A stretch of 64,000 bases of DNA from an uncultured Eubacterium sp. (GTDB taxonomy: Bacteria > Bacillota > Clostridia > Lachnospirales > Lachnospiraceae), in NCBI GenBank assembly GCA_910584645.1, contig CAJUAU010000012.1, forward strand, positions 8,716-72,715, written 5' to 3'. How positions within the stretch are numbered: the first letter of the stretch is position 1; each line of letters begins with the position of its first letter. The translations under genes and the position numbers were made by a program. Positions 33,461 to 42,213 of this stretch are shown piece after piece. The notes below the pieces were generated by a model that was given only the letters and a program-made list of their open reading frames with translations, made no database searches and was not told the DNA's origin.

Positions 33461-34699
33461 ATGATCAAAAAAATTAAAATATTCGTTCTCGTTGCAGCCA
33501 TGTTGCTGGTGTATCCGGACGAATGCGTATATGCAAAAAAATATGAGTCAAGATATAAAGCAGACCGGCCACAGGGATATTACAACATTGATGAGAATGA
33601 GGAGCTGGTTGTATCGGATGAAACATTGTATGTTACCCGAAAAAAAATTGGCCTTCTTGCGACGGGGGTAGAAGATTTTAAAGTTGCACAAGATACTTTG
33701 CTTTTTGTGGGAAAAGATAAAAAGAATACAGTATATCATATTGATCTTTTAAAGAAGACAAAGAATAAGAAAATCTGTTATAAGGCGTATAAGGTTACAG
33801 ACCAGGCGAAAGAGTTTTATCCCATTGATGAAACTGCTATGTTTTACCGGAATAAAAAGGATGAGATTTGTTACACCGGTGTAGGTACCTGCCACCTGAT
33901 GTTTCCGCATAAAAGTGAGAAGATGTGTAAAAAGGAGTCCGGACATCAAGTAAGGGATCGGGTGGTTCTGAAGGATGTGACAAAATGCTGGAGTGGCAAA
34001 GAAATGTTTGCCTATGTTAAAAATAATAATCTTTACATCACAGGCCGGGCACTGACATTTGATGCCAGAGATAGTCAGAATTCGCAGGAGTGTTACCAGA
34101 GGGAAAATATAAAATGCTTTTTTGAAGGAAAGGGAGATCAGGTAAAACAGGTCGTATGCAGGCAGGACACGGATTATATGATATTTGTCCTGTTAAAAGA
34201 CGGAAGTGTGTGGGGGATCGGTGATAATAGCAGGCGTCTGATTACGGACACCGATACCAAAACCCATATGGAATTTGTAAAGGTTGAAGTAGATCGAGTA
34301 AAACAGGTTGAGGCACAGGGAAATAATGTGGTATTCCTGAAAAAAGACAATACGCTCTGGGTGAAGGGGAGAGGATTTCGTAAAAACCAGAAGTTTTCAT
34401 GTGAGTTACGGAGGATTGATACGGGTGTGAAAGAAGTGTGTGTGCCCCGTAAGGATAGGATTCTCTATGTAAAAAAAGATGGTGTGGCATACGGAATGGG
34501 CAAGAGTGAGGCAGTTTCGTATGAGTTTACGGACAGTTACAGCAAGCGGTACAGGAATGTATGGATCAATAAGCCAGTAAAATTGATGAAGAATGTAAAA
34601 CATGTGTATGGCAGTTATAAAAAGACCATTTTTATGACGAAAGATAATAAATTGTACTGGACGGGAAAACAAGGGATAACATATCCATACTGGTGGTAA
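33461..34699 (+). CDS. Secreted RCC1-like repeat protein
   Basis: A 412-residue exported protein with signal peptide 1-25 (IFVLVAAMLLVYPDECVYA). The body consists of repeated beta-propeller-like units with the RCC1 style of alternating L/V-x-x-D-G/N-x-x-x-x-G: FVLLKDGSVWGIGDNSRRLI, NVVFLKKDNTLWVKGRGF, LYVKKDGVAYGMG and TIFMTKDNKLYWTGKQG. RCC1-like proteins of gut Firmicutes are surface exposed and of unknown ligand. AAGGAG lies 7 bases before the ATG. The start lies 57 bp from the transposase fragment, and the gene is within the decayed island but intact. Confidence 0.75.
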   Translation: MIKKIKIFVLVAAMLLVYPDECVYAKKYESRYKADRPQGYYNIDENEELVVSDETLYVTRKKIGLLATGVEDFKVAQDTLLFVGKDKKNTVYHIDLLKKTKNKKICYKAYKVTDQAKEFYPIDETAMFYRNKKDEICYTGVGTCHLMFPHKSEKMCKKESGHQVRDRVVLKDVTKCWSGKEMFAYVKNNNLYITGRALTFDARDSQNSQECYQRENIKCFFEGKGDQVKQVVCRQDTDYMIFVLLKDGSVWGIGDNSRRLITDTDTKTHMEFVKVEVDRVKQVEAQGNNVVFLKKDNTLWVKGRGFRKNQKFSCELRRIDTGVKEVCVPRKDRILYVKKDGVAYGMGKSEAVSYEFTDSYSKRYRNVWINKPVKLMKNVKHVYGSYKKTIFMTKDNKLYWTGKQGITYPYWW

Positions 34700-35027
34700 A
34701 AGGTACAGAGGAAATGACTGAATTATTCCGCCTGAAAGCGATGAAAAAACAGACAGGTAGTGCGGGGCTTATCTCCGTATACAGGTCAGAATACCTACTG
34801 AACTGGAAGAAATCGAAAGAAGGTGAACCTAAATAAGAGTATTTCCACCTTAATAAAAGAGAAAGAGGTGTACCTGCACATCAATAACAAGTGTGTGGGT
34901 GCATCTGACATTGATGTTGGGAATACTTTATAAAATCAAGTCTATTGCAACACAAAACCTTGAAGGTGTGAAGTGCTTTCATTATTATGTGTGTTGCCAG
35001 CCGAAGGTGGCGGAATGGAGATTTATT
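34700..35027 (+). other. Intergenic stretch with a 40-codon frame
   Basis: 328 bp. A small frame at 34714-34836 (TELFRLKAMKKQTGSAGLIS then VYRSEYLLNWKKSKEGEPK) has no clear ribosome site and may be a remnant. The rest, directly upstream of the lipoprotein gene, is AT-rich with no recognised feature. Confidence 0.4.
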
Positions 35028-35498
35028 ATGAATAAAAATTTTATAAAAATTATGTTGTTTATTATTATTTTTTGTATTGGATGTGAATATCCGAATGTAG
35101 ATAAGAATAAAAGTAATGAAGATTATAATAATGATGCAAAAATATTTTGGGAAAAAGTATTTGAACAAGATCAGGACACAGTGGATTATATTATTAATTG
35201 GATTAAAGATAACCCCAATATTGAGGAGATTTATTTTTCACATCAGGAAAATAGAGTCGGCTTTTTCTACGATAGAGAGAGTTTGTTTGATGTTGATGAA
35301 CGTATAACAAATTTTATTAAACAAAATGATATATATCTTTGTGTGGAGAATGGCAAAATTTCTTTTATTCATGATTTTCGGGAAGGAGACCTATATGGAG
35401 TATATACATTGCACTATATTGATCATGATGATAATGTAGATGAAAAAGGTTTTAAATTAAAAGATAATTTTTATTATGATGTATGTTTTGGGGAGTAA
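35028..35498 (+). CDS. Small lipoprotein, AT-rich
   Basis: A 156-residue protein with a lipoprotein signal peptide: MNKNFIKIMLFIIIFCIGCE, lipobox FCIGC with the modified Cys near residue 19. The mature part is acidic and aromatic-rich (KIFWEKVFEQDQDTVDYIIN, ERITNFIKQNDIYLCVENGK, GVYTLHYIDHDDNVDEKGF). GGAG lies upstream of the ATG at 35028; the longer frame from 34893 has no site. Base composition is much richer in AT than core genes here, suggesting recent acquisition. Small lipoproteins of this kind can be immunity proteins for secreted toxins, but no toxin gene is seen. Family not recognised. Confidence 0.7.
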   Translation: MNKNFIKIMLFIIIFCIGCEYPNVDKNKSNEDYNNDAKIFWEKVFEQDQDTVDYIINWIKDNPNIEEIYFSHQENRVGFFYDRESLFDVDERITNFIKQNDIYLCVENGKISFIHDFREGDLYGVYTLHYIDHDDNVDEKGFKLKDNFYYDVCFGE

Positions 35499-36017
35499 GA
35501 CAAGGGAAGATATAAGCGTCGTGGTGATGTTTCCGAATTGAGTTTAGAAATTACTTTGATAACTTGATATACTTTTGTTATGAGATGGAGTCTGAGAAAT
35601 TGGGGTGTTATAATCTTAAAACTGGAACAAACGAGAAAGTATGAACGGAAAACAAAAGAATGGATTAATATTGCATTGAGGCTTGTTTTCATTCCAGTTG
35701 TTGTTACTGTCATAGATTCACCTCGAATTTCTGCTCATGGAGAGTATATAATTCTTGGATGAAATCATATAACATCGTTTCCTTATGATCATCTGGCGAA
35801 TGCCTGAAATAACGTGATCCAAAAAAATTGAATAAGAGTGGCAGTCGTTCAGTAAGCATAAGTAACCATATGGACACCAGCGTTTTGAAGTGATGCAGGC
35901 GCTGGTGTCCTGTTTTTGTATTAGGACAATTTCTCTTATCTGTATACTTTTCGTTGTAAAACCGGGTGAGAAATCGTGTAATAATAAAAACAATCCAGAG
36001 CAGAGGGGGCGGCGAAA
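35499..36017 (+). other. 519-bp stretch without a supported gene
   Basis: Contains a weak 60-codon frame (35580-35762) without a convincing ribosome site, and a terminator-like hairpin at 35872-35917. No RNA gene or repeat recognised otherwise. Confidence 0.5.
35872..35917 (+). terminator. Terminator-like hairpin
   Basis: GGACACCAGCG pairs perfectly with CGCTGGTGTCC (11-bp stem, 17-base loop) and is followed by TGTTTTT. Similar in design to the hairpin at 20389. Confidence 0.7.
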
Positions 36018-36350
36018 ATGACAGAGAAAATCCATATGGATGAGTTTTTCTTTTTTACCTATGACTCTATCTTAAAAAAGCTGAGCAAGGAGGATAAGGG
36101 ATACGCAGAACTGGAGGAAGAGGTGGATAAAATGACAAAAGAACATCCCTAGATTAAGAATCTGCGTAAGGGCATGGCAGTAAGCGATGGAGCGACACAG
36201 GAAGAATTGGAGACAGTCCAGAAATACATGGAACTAAAATTTGATATGCAGAATTATGTTGAAAGGGCACACTATTTCCGGGGTTATAGGGATTGTATCT
36301 TGTTTCTGATACACTGTGGGGTACTAGGGACAAATTTTGAGATTGGTTGA
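36018..36350 (+). pseudogene. Small Lachnospiraceae-type protein interrupted by a TAG
   Basis: The frame starts after GAGGGGGCGGCG at ATG 36018 (MTEKIHMDEFFFFTYDSILK) and is cut by TAG at 36150-36152, then continues in the same frame to TGA at 36348-36350 (ATQEELETVQKYMELKFDMQ, then HYFRGYRDCILFLIHCGVLG). The C-terminal part is the same type as the tail fused to the sortase remnant at 29315-29438. Such ~110-residue proteins are common and uncharacterised. One nonsense codon makes it a probable pseudogene. Confidence 0.65.
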
Positions 36351-36365
36351 AACGATAATAAAAAT

Positions 36366-36405
36366 AAAGAGGAACGGTTTTGGTAATCGATTCTCTTTGT
36401 TTTTA
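36366..36405 (+). terminator. Weak terminator
   Basis: AAAGAGGAA and TTCTCTTT pair imperfectly, followed by GTTTTTAT. Confidence 0.5.
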
Positions 36406-36538
36406 TGCCAGAGATTAGTACGCAGGTAAAAAATAGTGGCAGGATATGTGTCAGTATGATACAATATTATCAGTCAGATTAGAACAATGTAGGGATAGTC
36501 TGGTGGTTGCTTTTCCGGAAACGGAAAGGAAGGTACAT

Positions 36539-36619
36539 ATGAATACGTTAGAGATTTTAACGCTTTTACTGGTTGTATTTGCAGCCATGACATATACCGA
36601 CAACCACCGTAAGAAGTAA
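36539..36619 (+). CDS. 26-residue membrane peptide (holin-like toxin type)
   Basis: GGAAGG precedes an ATG that opens a 26-codon frame: one hydrophobic helix (LEILTLLLVVFAAMTYT) and a short basic end (DNHRKK). This layout matches the tiny peptides annotated in Firmicutes as putative holin-like or type I toxins. A -10-like GATACAAT lies upstream and an 8-bp hairpin (GGCTATCC with GGATAGCC, 36624-36653) follows. Whether an antisense RNA exists cannot be told. Confidence 0.5.
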   Translation: MNTLEILTLLLVVFAAMTYTDNHRKK

Positions 36620-36832
36620 GATGGCTATCCTCTACGGCAATAGGGGATAGCCTGTGTAACTTGTAAACTTTGTTTATTAGGTTTCCGGTGGCAATCATCG
36701 GACAAGCGAAATATCCTTTGATTGTTTCTAAGATGATTATAAACAATTTGCGGGCGTTTTGCAAGCATTTTGTTTAGAAAGATGGGGATGTTTCGGCATC
36801 CTCATTTTTGTGTCTTAGTTTTGTTCCTTCTC

Positions 36833-36973
36833 GAATATAGCAGTATTGGAATGAACAAGATAGATGAACTGGCAAAGACACCACGTTGCCCTTTTGTGTT
36901 GTATGTGGGGCGCAAGAAATTAATCAAACGGAAAGAGTTTGAACGGTTTATCAGTGAAAATGTTGAATTGTAA
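36833..36973 (+). pseudogene. Excisionase fragment (Tn916 Xis-like)
   Basis: Residues EYSSIGMNKIDELAKTPRCP then FVLYVGRKKLIKRKEFERFI and SENVEL are the main body of the small excisionases that accompany Tn916-type integrases. The first ~20 residues are missing; upstream codons in the same frame are unrelated and there is no good start. It sits 111 bp before the integrase gene, the usual order. Confidence 0.7.
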
Positions 36974-37083
36974 GTCAGGAATTAAAATATTGAATTGGCA
37001 AGAGAATATGGACTTATGGGCTGTTATATGGTAATATATAAGTTACTGTATTAGGGCTTCTTTGTTGAAAGGAGTTACGAAAT

Positions 37084-38214
37084 ATGGGAAAAGACTTAAA
37101 TGGGAAGGAGCTGGGCGTTGGAATAACCCAACAGAAAAATGGGTTATATTCGGCAAGGTTTGTAGATAAATTTGGTAAACGCAGGCAGAAGCGATTCAAA
37201 AAGTTACAGGAATGCAGACAGTGGATTGCAGATGCAACCTATGTAGATGAACATAGTAATATCTTACAGGCAACAGACATAATGGTAGACGCATGGTTTG
37301 ATTATTGGATTGATATCAAGAAAAAGACGGTAAGACCTAACACGGTTAGAAATTATACGGAACGATACAATCGGAATATTAAGAAAATCATTGGGAAAAT
37401 GCTGTTGTCGGAAGTAAAACCTCTGCACTGTCAGAAGATATTTAGTGATATGGCTGATGAAGATTATCGGACAAGCACGATTTATCAGACAAGAATTGCT
37501 CTATTCAATATGTTAGAGTTTGCCAAAGAAAATGATGTGATCCGCTATAATCCATGCAAGAAGTCAGTGAAGAGTGACATGGGTAAAACTTCGCAGAAAA
37601 AGGAGGCGCTGACGGTAGACATACAGAAAGTGTTTTTGGAGTATGCGAGTGGTCAAAGTTATGAGTATCAGTATCGTTTTATTCTGCAGACCGGGTTACG
37701 GACTGGTGAATTGGTTGCTTTGAAATGGGAAGATATAGACTTCCAGAACAAGACACTGAAGATTCAGCGGTCTATGGAGTACAGATATTCGGTAGGCGAG
37801 TGGAGAATTGGAGAACCCAAAAGCAAATCGGGCTATAGGACGATTCCACTGACAGATGAGGCTATCGGCATATTGAAACGCCAGAAAGAAAAGAATAAGA
37901 AAATCAAAATAATTTCAATGGAATGAAGCGAATTTGTGTTTTTATGCAGAAAAGGTACGCCGATCAAGAACAGTACATACGATACGGCTCTGTTTAAGAT
38001 TTGTGACAAGGCACAGATTCCGAGGTTTTCCATGCATGTATTGCGCCACACATTTGCGACCAGATGTATCGAAGGCGGCATGAAGCCAAAAACGCTGCAG
38101 ATTATTCTGGGACATTCCAATATTGGAATTACTATGAATTTATATGTTCACACTACCGAGGAGGAAAAGTTAAAGGAAATCGAATTGGTAGCGGATGCCC
38201 TTAATGTTGTATAA
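37084..38214 (+). pseudogene. Tyrosine integrase with one nonsense codon
   Basis: A complete Tn916/phage-type integrase frame of about 376 codons except for TGA at 37924-37926, where related proteins have Trp (ISMEWSEFVFL context). N-terminal arm-binding domain VGITQQKNGLYSARFVDKFG; core-binding domain RPNTVRNYTERYNRNIKKI; catalytic Arg in TGLRTGELVALKWEDIDF; then HVLRHTFATRC (His-x-x-Arg), GHSNIGITMNLYVHTTEEEK (His and the nucleophilic Tyr). The frame after the stop is otherwise intact, so decay seems recent. ATG 37084 follows AAAGGAG. It adjoins the ychF gene, which may mark the right edge of the island. Confidence 0.88.
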
Positions 38215-38237
38215 AAATGGTGCACTAAATGGTGCAC
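38215..38237 (+). repeat. 11-bp direct repeat right after the integrase
   Basis: AAATGGTGCAC at 38215-38225 and 38227-38237, one base between them. It begins immediately at the integrase stop, where arm-type sites or the att site of such elements usually lie. GTGCAC is itself palindromic. Confidence 0.6.
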
Positions 38238-38300
38238 CTGCAAGTAAGGGTATGTCAGAAAAGCCATAAAATAAAGGAATTTTAGAAGGAGAATAGAGAA

Positions 38301-39398
38301 ATGAAACTAGGAATCGTAGGTCTCCCCAATGTGGGAAAAAGTACACTTTTTAACTCACTGACAAAAGCCGGGGCGGAATCAGCCAATTATCCCTTTTGTA
38401 CCATTGACCCCAATGTGGGCGTGGTGCCGGTGCCGGATGAACGGCTGGAGGTGCTCTCTGAGATGAACCACTCGGCAAAGACTGTGCCGGCGGTGATCGA
38501 GTTTGTGGATATCGCGGGACTTGTCAAAGGGGCTTCTAAGGGCGAGGGACTGGGAAATCAGTTTTTGTCTAATATCAGGGAAGTGGATGCCATCGTACAT
38601 GTGGTCAGATGTTTTGAGGACAGCAATATTGTCCATGTGGATGGAAGCATCGATCCGCTGCGGGATATCGAGACCATTAATCTGGAGCTGATTTTTTCGG
38701 ATATAGAGATTCTGGAGCGTAGGATCGCAAAAAGCGTAAAGGCTGCAAGGGCGGATAAGAAACTGGCTGGCGAGGTGGACATGCTGAACCGCCTGAAAGG
38801 ATTTTTGGAAGAAGGACATCTGGCGAAAAATTTTGAACTGGAGAACGAGGATGAGGAAGCATGGTTTTCGGAGTATAATCTTCTGACGTCAAAGCCGGTG
38901 ATCTATGCGGCGAATGTGGCGGAGGAAGATCTGGCAGATGACGGGGCTTCCAATGAGCAGGTCAGCAAGGTGCGGGAGTTTGCCAAAGGGGAGGATTCGG
39001 AGGTATTTGTGATCTGTGCCCAGATCGAGCAGGAGATCGCAGAGCTGGACGAAGATGAGAAGAAAATGTTTCTGGAAGATATGGGTCTGGAGGAGTCGGG
39101 CCTGGAAAAATTGATCAAAGCAAGCTATCGTCTGCTGGGGCTGATCAGTTATCTGACTTCCGGGGAGCAGGAGACCAAGGCGTGGACGATCACCAGAGGA
39201 ACGAAGGCGCCCCAGGCGGCAGGGAAGATCCATACGGATTTTGAGCGGGGATTTATCCGTGCCGAGGTGGTAAGTTATGAAAATCTCGTGGAAAATGGCG
39301 GTTACAACGGAGCGAAGGAAAAAGGACTGGTTCGTTCCGAGGGAAAAGAATATGTGGTGCAGGATGGAGATGTCGTGCTGTTCCGGTTCAATGTGTGA
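38301..39398 (+). CDS. ychF: Redox-regulated ATPase YchF (OLA1-type)
   Basis: A 365-residue cytoplasmic P-loop NTPase of the Obg family. Walker A is GLPNVGKSTLFNSLTKA near residues 7-23; switch and G3 region FVDIAGLVKGASKGEGLGNQ; the G4-like motif is of the YchF type, which prefers ATP. The C-terminal TGS-like domain is ...TRGTKAPQAAGKIHTDFERG followed by FIRAEVVSYENLV. YchF binds ribosomes and is linked to stress response. Full family length. AAGGAG lies before the ATG. First core gene after the integrase. Confidence 0.97.
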   Translation: MKLGIVGLPNVGKSTLFNSLTKAGAESANYPFCTIDPNVGVVPVPDERLEVLSEMNHSAKTVPAVIEFVDIAGLVKGASKGEGLGNQFLSNIREVDAIVHVVRCFEDSNIVHVDGSIDPLRDIETINLELIFSDIEILERRIAKSVKAARADKKLAGEVDMLNRLKGFLEEGHLAKNFELENEDEEAWFSEYNLLTSKPVIYAANVAEEDLADDGASNEQVSKVREFAKGEDSEVFVICAQIEQEIAELDEDEKKMFLEDMGLEESGLEKLIKASYRLLGLISYLTSGEQETKAWTITRGTKAPQAAGKIHTDFERGFIRAEVVSYENLVENGGYNGAKEKGLVRSEGKEYVVQDGDVVLFRFNV

Positions 39399-39434
39399 CA
39401 TGCCGGATCAAAAAGATAGAAATGAGGGATCAAT

Positions 39435-40304
39435 ATGAACGGAGCAGATATTGCCTTTCCCAATCTTGGGATCTTCATACCGGAACTTCCCAAAGGAATT
39501 ACCATTGGGGGATTTACCATTGCATTTTACGGTATCATCATGGCAGCCAGCATGATGGCTGGTCTCTGGATTGCCTGTCTGCAGGCAAAAAGGACGGGAC
39601 AGAACAAAGAAACATATATGGATTTTGCGATCTACGGCATCATCTTTTCACTGATCGGGGCCAGGCTGTATTATGTGATCTTTAGCTGGGACGCCTATAA
39701 GGATGATCTTTTGCAGATCTTTAATACCCGCGGGGGAGGAATGGCGCTGTATGGGAGCGTAATTGCGGGAATTTTAACGGCGGTCATATACTGCCGGGTG
39801 AAGAAATACAATTTTTTTCTGCTGGCGGATACAGCAGTGGCGGGCCTGATATTGGGGCAGATCATCGGGCGGTATGGGAACTTTTTTAACAGGGAGGCAT
39901 TTGGAGAGTATACCAACGGATTATTTGCCATGCGCCTGAAAGTGAGTGAAGTAAATCCTGCCAGCATCACCGATATGATGCGGGAACATATGCAGACCAT
40001 TGACGGCGTCAGTTACATCCAGGTACATCCCACTTTTCTCTATGAGTCATTGTGGAATGTGGGCGTCCTTATATTGATCCTGGTGCTGATCAAGAAAAAG
40101 AAGTTCAATGGAGAAATATTTATCCTTTATATGGTGGGATATGCCCTGGGGCGTGTGTGGATCGAGGGACTCCGCACAGACCAGCTGCAGATCGGTTCGA
40201 CGGGGATCGCTGTATCCCAGATGCTTGCCGGGGTGATTGCTGTAGCCGGAACCGGGATCTGGATATTTGTGAGGCTCCGTCTGCGGAGAAAACCATCCTT
40301 ATAA
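39435..40304 (+). CDS. lgt: Prolipoprotein diacylglyceryl transferase
   Basis: A 289-residue membrane enzyme with about seven helices. It moves the diacylglyceryl group from phosphatidylglycerol to the Cys of lipoprotein precursors. Family motifs are visible: RLYYVIFSW, GGGMALYGSVIAG with the conserved His replaced by Tyr-Gly context, GQIIGRYGNFFNREAFG (signature Arg/Asn/Gly), HPTFLYESLWNV, and ALGRVWIEGLRTDQL near the C-terminus. GAGGGATC precedes the ATG by a good distance. It is 36 bp behind ychF and is followed by a terminator. It would serve the lipoprotein at 35028 among others. Confidence 0.96.
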   Translation: MNGADIAFPNLGIFIPELPKGITIGGFTIAFYGIIMAASMMAGLWIACLQAKRTGQNKETYMDFAIYGIIFSLIGARLYYVIFSWDAYKDDLLQIFNTRGGGMALYGSVIAGILTAVIYCRVKKYNFFLLADTAVAGLILGQIIGRYGNFFNREAFGEYTNGLFAMRLKVSEVNPASITDMMREHMQTIDGVSYIQVHPTFLYESLWNVGVLILILVLIKKKKFNGEIFILYMVGYALGRVWIEGLRTDQLQIGSTGIAVSQMLAGVIAVAGTGIWIFVRLRLRRKPSL

Positions 40305-40332
40305 CAATTGAATTAGATGTGGCTTTTTTCAG

Positions 40333-40362
40333 AGACCCGCGCTTTTCAGCCGGGTCTTTTTA
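40333..40362 (+). terminator. Terminator after lgt
   Basis: AGACCCG and CGGGTCT form a stem followed by TTTTT. Confidence 0.85.
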
Positions 40363-40416
40363 ACTGGCATCTAAAATTAAATGAAATTGGATATTTTAAA
40401 AATACCACATGTAGAG

Positions 40417-40439
40417 TATAGTTTGTATTGAACATGTTC
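40417..40439 (+). promoter_or_regulatory. -10-like element and palindrome upstream of pdxS
   Basis: TATAGT at 40417-40422 is followed by the 10-bp palindrome GAACATGTTC at 40430-40439, which would overlap the transcription start. It is not a LexA box, since the spacing is 2 rather than 4. No good -35 was found. Confidence 0.4.
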
Positions 40440-40464
40440 GTAAATAGGATCAGGAGGATTTCCA

Positions 40465-41337
40465 ATGAATGAGAGGTATAAATTAAACAAAGAACTGGCG
40501 CAGATGCTTAAGGGCGGAGTCATTATGGATGTGACGACACCAGAGCAGGCGCGCATTGCAGAAGAGGCAGGAGCCTGTGCGGTTATGGCACTGGAGCGTA
40601 TACCAGCAGATATCCGGGCAGTGGGAGGCGTGGCTCGTATGAGCGATCCCAGGATGATCAAGGGGATCCAGGAGGCGGTGACTATACCGGTTATGGCAAA
40701 ATGCCGCATCGGGCATTTTGTGGAGGCGCAGCTTCTGGAAGCTATTGAGATCGATTACATCGATGAGAGCGAGGTGCTCTCTCCGGCTGATGACAAATAC
40801 CATATTGATAAAACAAAATTCAAAGTGCCTTTTGTATGTGGTGCAAAAGATCTGGGAGAGGCACTGCGGCGCATCAATGAGGGAGCTGCCATGATCCGGA
40901 CCAAGGGAGAGCCGGGAACTGGGGATGTGGTACAGGCGGTCCGTCACATGCGGATGATGAACCGGCAGATGACAAAACTCACCTCCCTGCGGGAAGATGA
41001 ACTATTTGATGAGGCAAAAAATCTTCAGGTCCCTTTTGAACTGGTGCAGTATGTCCATAACAAGGGAAAGCTTCCGGTGGTAAACTTTGCTGCTGGAGGA
41101 GTGGCGACGCCGGCGGATGCCGCGCTGATGATGCAGCTGGGAGCGGAGGGCGTGTTTGTGGGATCCGGTATTTTTAAGTCTGGCAATCCTGCGAAACGTG
41201 CCCAGGCGATCGTGAAGGCGGTTGCCAATTATACAGATTCAAAGCTGATCGCTGAGCTCTCAGAAGATCTGGGAGAAGCGATGGTGGGGATCAACGAGCA
41301 GGAGATTGAGCTTTTAATGGCAGAGCGGGGGAAATAA
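40465..41337 (+). CDS. pdxS: Pyridoxal 5'-phosphate synthase, PdxS subunit
   Basis: A 290-residue TIM-barrel enzyme that builds PLP from ribose 5-phosphate, glyceraldehyde 3-phosphate and ammonia delivered by PdxT. Clear motifs: KGGVIMDVTTPEQARIAEEA, ALERIPADIRAVGGVARMSD, the catalytic Lys in VMAKCRIGHFVEAQ and the second Lys in GAAMIRTKGEPGTGDVVQAV, and FAAGGVATPADAALMMQLGA with the phosphate-binding GSGIFKSG. AGGAGG precedes the ATG. It is followed by pdxT 41 bp downstream. PLP made here would feed enzymes such as the aminotransferase at 9209. Confidence 0.98.
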   Translation: MNERYKLNKELAQMLKGGVIMDVTTPEQARIAEEAGACAVMALERIPADIRAVGGVARMSDPRMIKGIQEAVTIPVMAKCRIGHFVEAQLLEAIEIDYIDESEVLSPADDKYHIDKTKFKVPFVCGAKDLGEALRRINEGAAMIRTKGEPGTGDVVQAVRHMRMMNRQMTKLTSLREDELFDEAKNLQVPFELVQYVHNKGKLPVVNFAAGGVATPADAALMMQLGAEGVFVGSGIFKSGNPAKRAQAIVKAVANYTDSKLIAELSEDLGEAMVGINEQEIELLMAERGK

Positions 41338-41378
41338 AAGATATCCGCCTGCCTTTGGAGGCGGAAAGGAGTAAAGTC

Positions 41379-41954
41379 ATGCGTATAGGAGTGCTTGCCG
41401 TCCAGGGTGCTTTTGCGGAGCATATCCGGAGGGCAGAGGAGTTGGGAGTAGAATGCGTGGAACTTAGACAGGGACTGGATTTGGAACAGCCTTTTGACGG
41501 ACTGATCCTGCCGGGAGGAGAGAGCACCGTCCAGGGGAAGCTGATCCGTGAGCTGGATATGTATGACAGGCTGAAGGAGAGGATTGCCGATGGGCTGCCG
41601 GTGCTTGCCACCTGTGCTGGTCTGATCCTTCTGGCAGAAAAGATCGTGGACAGCGATATGGTACATTTTGGAACTCTTCCGGCAGTAGTACGACGGAATG
41701 CTTATGGCAGACAGCTGGGCAGCTTTTATGCGGAGGAAGAGTTCGGGGATCTTGGAAAGATTCCCATGACTTTTATCCGGGCTCCCTATATTGAAGAGGC
41801 AAAGCCCGGCGTGGAGGTGCTGGCAAGGGTAGACGGGCATATTGCAGGAGTCCGTTATAAAAACCAGATTGCTGTGTCCTTCCATCCGGAGCTGGACCGG
41901 AATCCTGTTATCCACAGAATGTTTATCGAGATGTGCGGAAAAGAATACATGTAG
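41379..41954 (+). CDS. pdxT: Pyridoxal 5'-phosphate synthase, PdxT glutaminase subunit
   Basis: A 191-residue class I glutaminase that supplies ammonia to PdxS. Motifs: MRIGVLAVQGAFAEHIRRAE at the start, GLILPGGESTVQGKLIRELD, the nucleophilic Cys in VLATCAGLILLAEKI, and the His/Glu of the triad in VSFHPELDRNPVIHRMFIEM. Start at 41379 has AAAGGAG upstream; the in-frame ATG at 41355 would add 8 residues of leader. Operon with pdxS. Confidence 0.97.
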   Translation: MRIGVLAVQGAFAEHIRRAEELGVECVELRQGLDLEQPFDGLILPGGESTVQGKLIRELDMYDRLKERIADGLPVLATCAGLILLAEKIVDSDMVHFGTLPAVVRRNAYGRQLGSFYAEEEFGDLGKIPMTFIRAPYIEEAKPGVEVLARVDGHIAGVRYKNQIAVSFHPELDRNPVIHRMFIEMCGKEYM

Positions 41955-41990
41955 TTTGGTGGTGCCGGTTCGCACCATGGAGCTAATCTG

Positions 41991-42028
41991 ACGGCGTCGG
42001 TTTGAAACAAAGTTCAAACCGGCGCCGT
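41991..42028 (+). terminator. Strong stem-loop after pdxT
   Basis: ACGGCGTCGGTTTGAA pairs with TTCAAACCGGCGCCGT (one bulge) around a 6-base loop. No T tract follows, so it may be a weak terminator or an RNA-stabilising hairpin. A second smaller hairpin (TGGTGC/GCACCA) precedes it. Confidence 0.55.
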
Positions 42029-42213
42029 TCTGCAATGAAGTAAAATTGTGATATATTATAATAGATCAAGTTTTATGTTATGATAAATCATGGACTATTT
42101 TCTCCAAATAGAATACAATAATGCTATAAAATGAAGCTTATGAAAGTACATTATTGGATGATATATTAGATAATGTATCAATTTTACCAATTTTATACAA
42201 GGGGGTCCTAAAT

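Noticed and set aside
35580..35762. 60-codon plus-strand frame in the 519-bp gap
   Set aside because: No clear ribosome site, unusual composition, and no recognisable motif.
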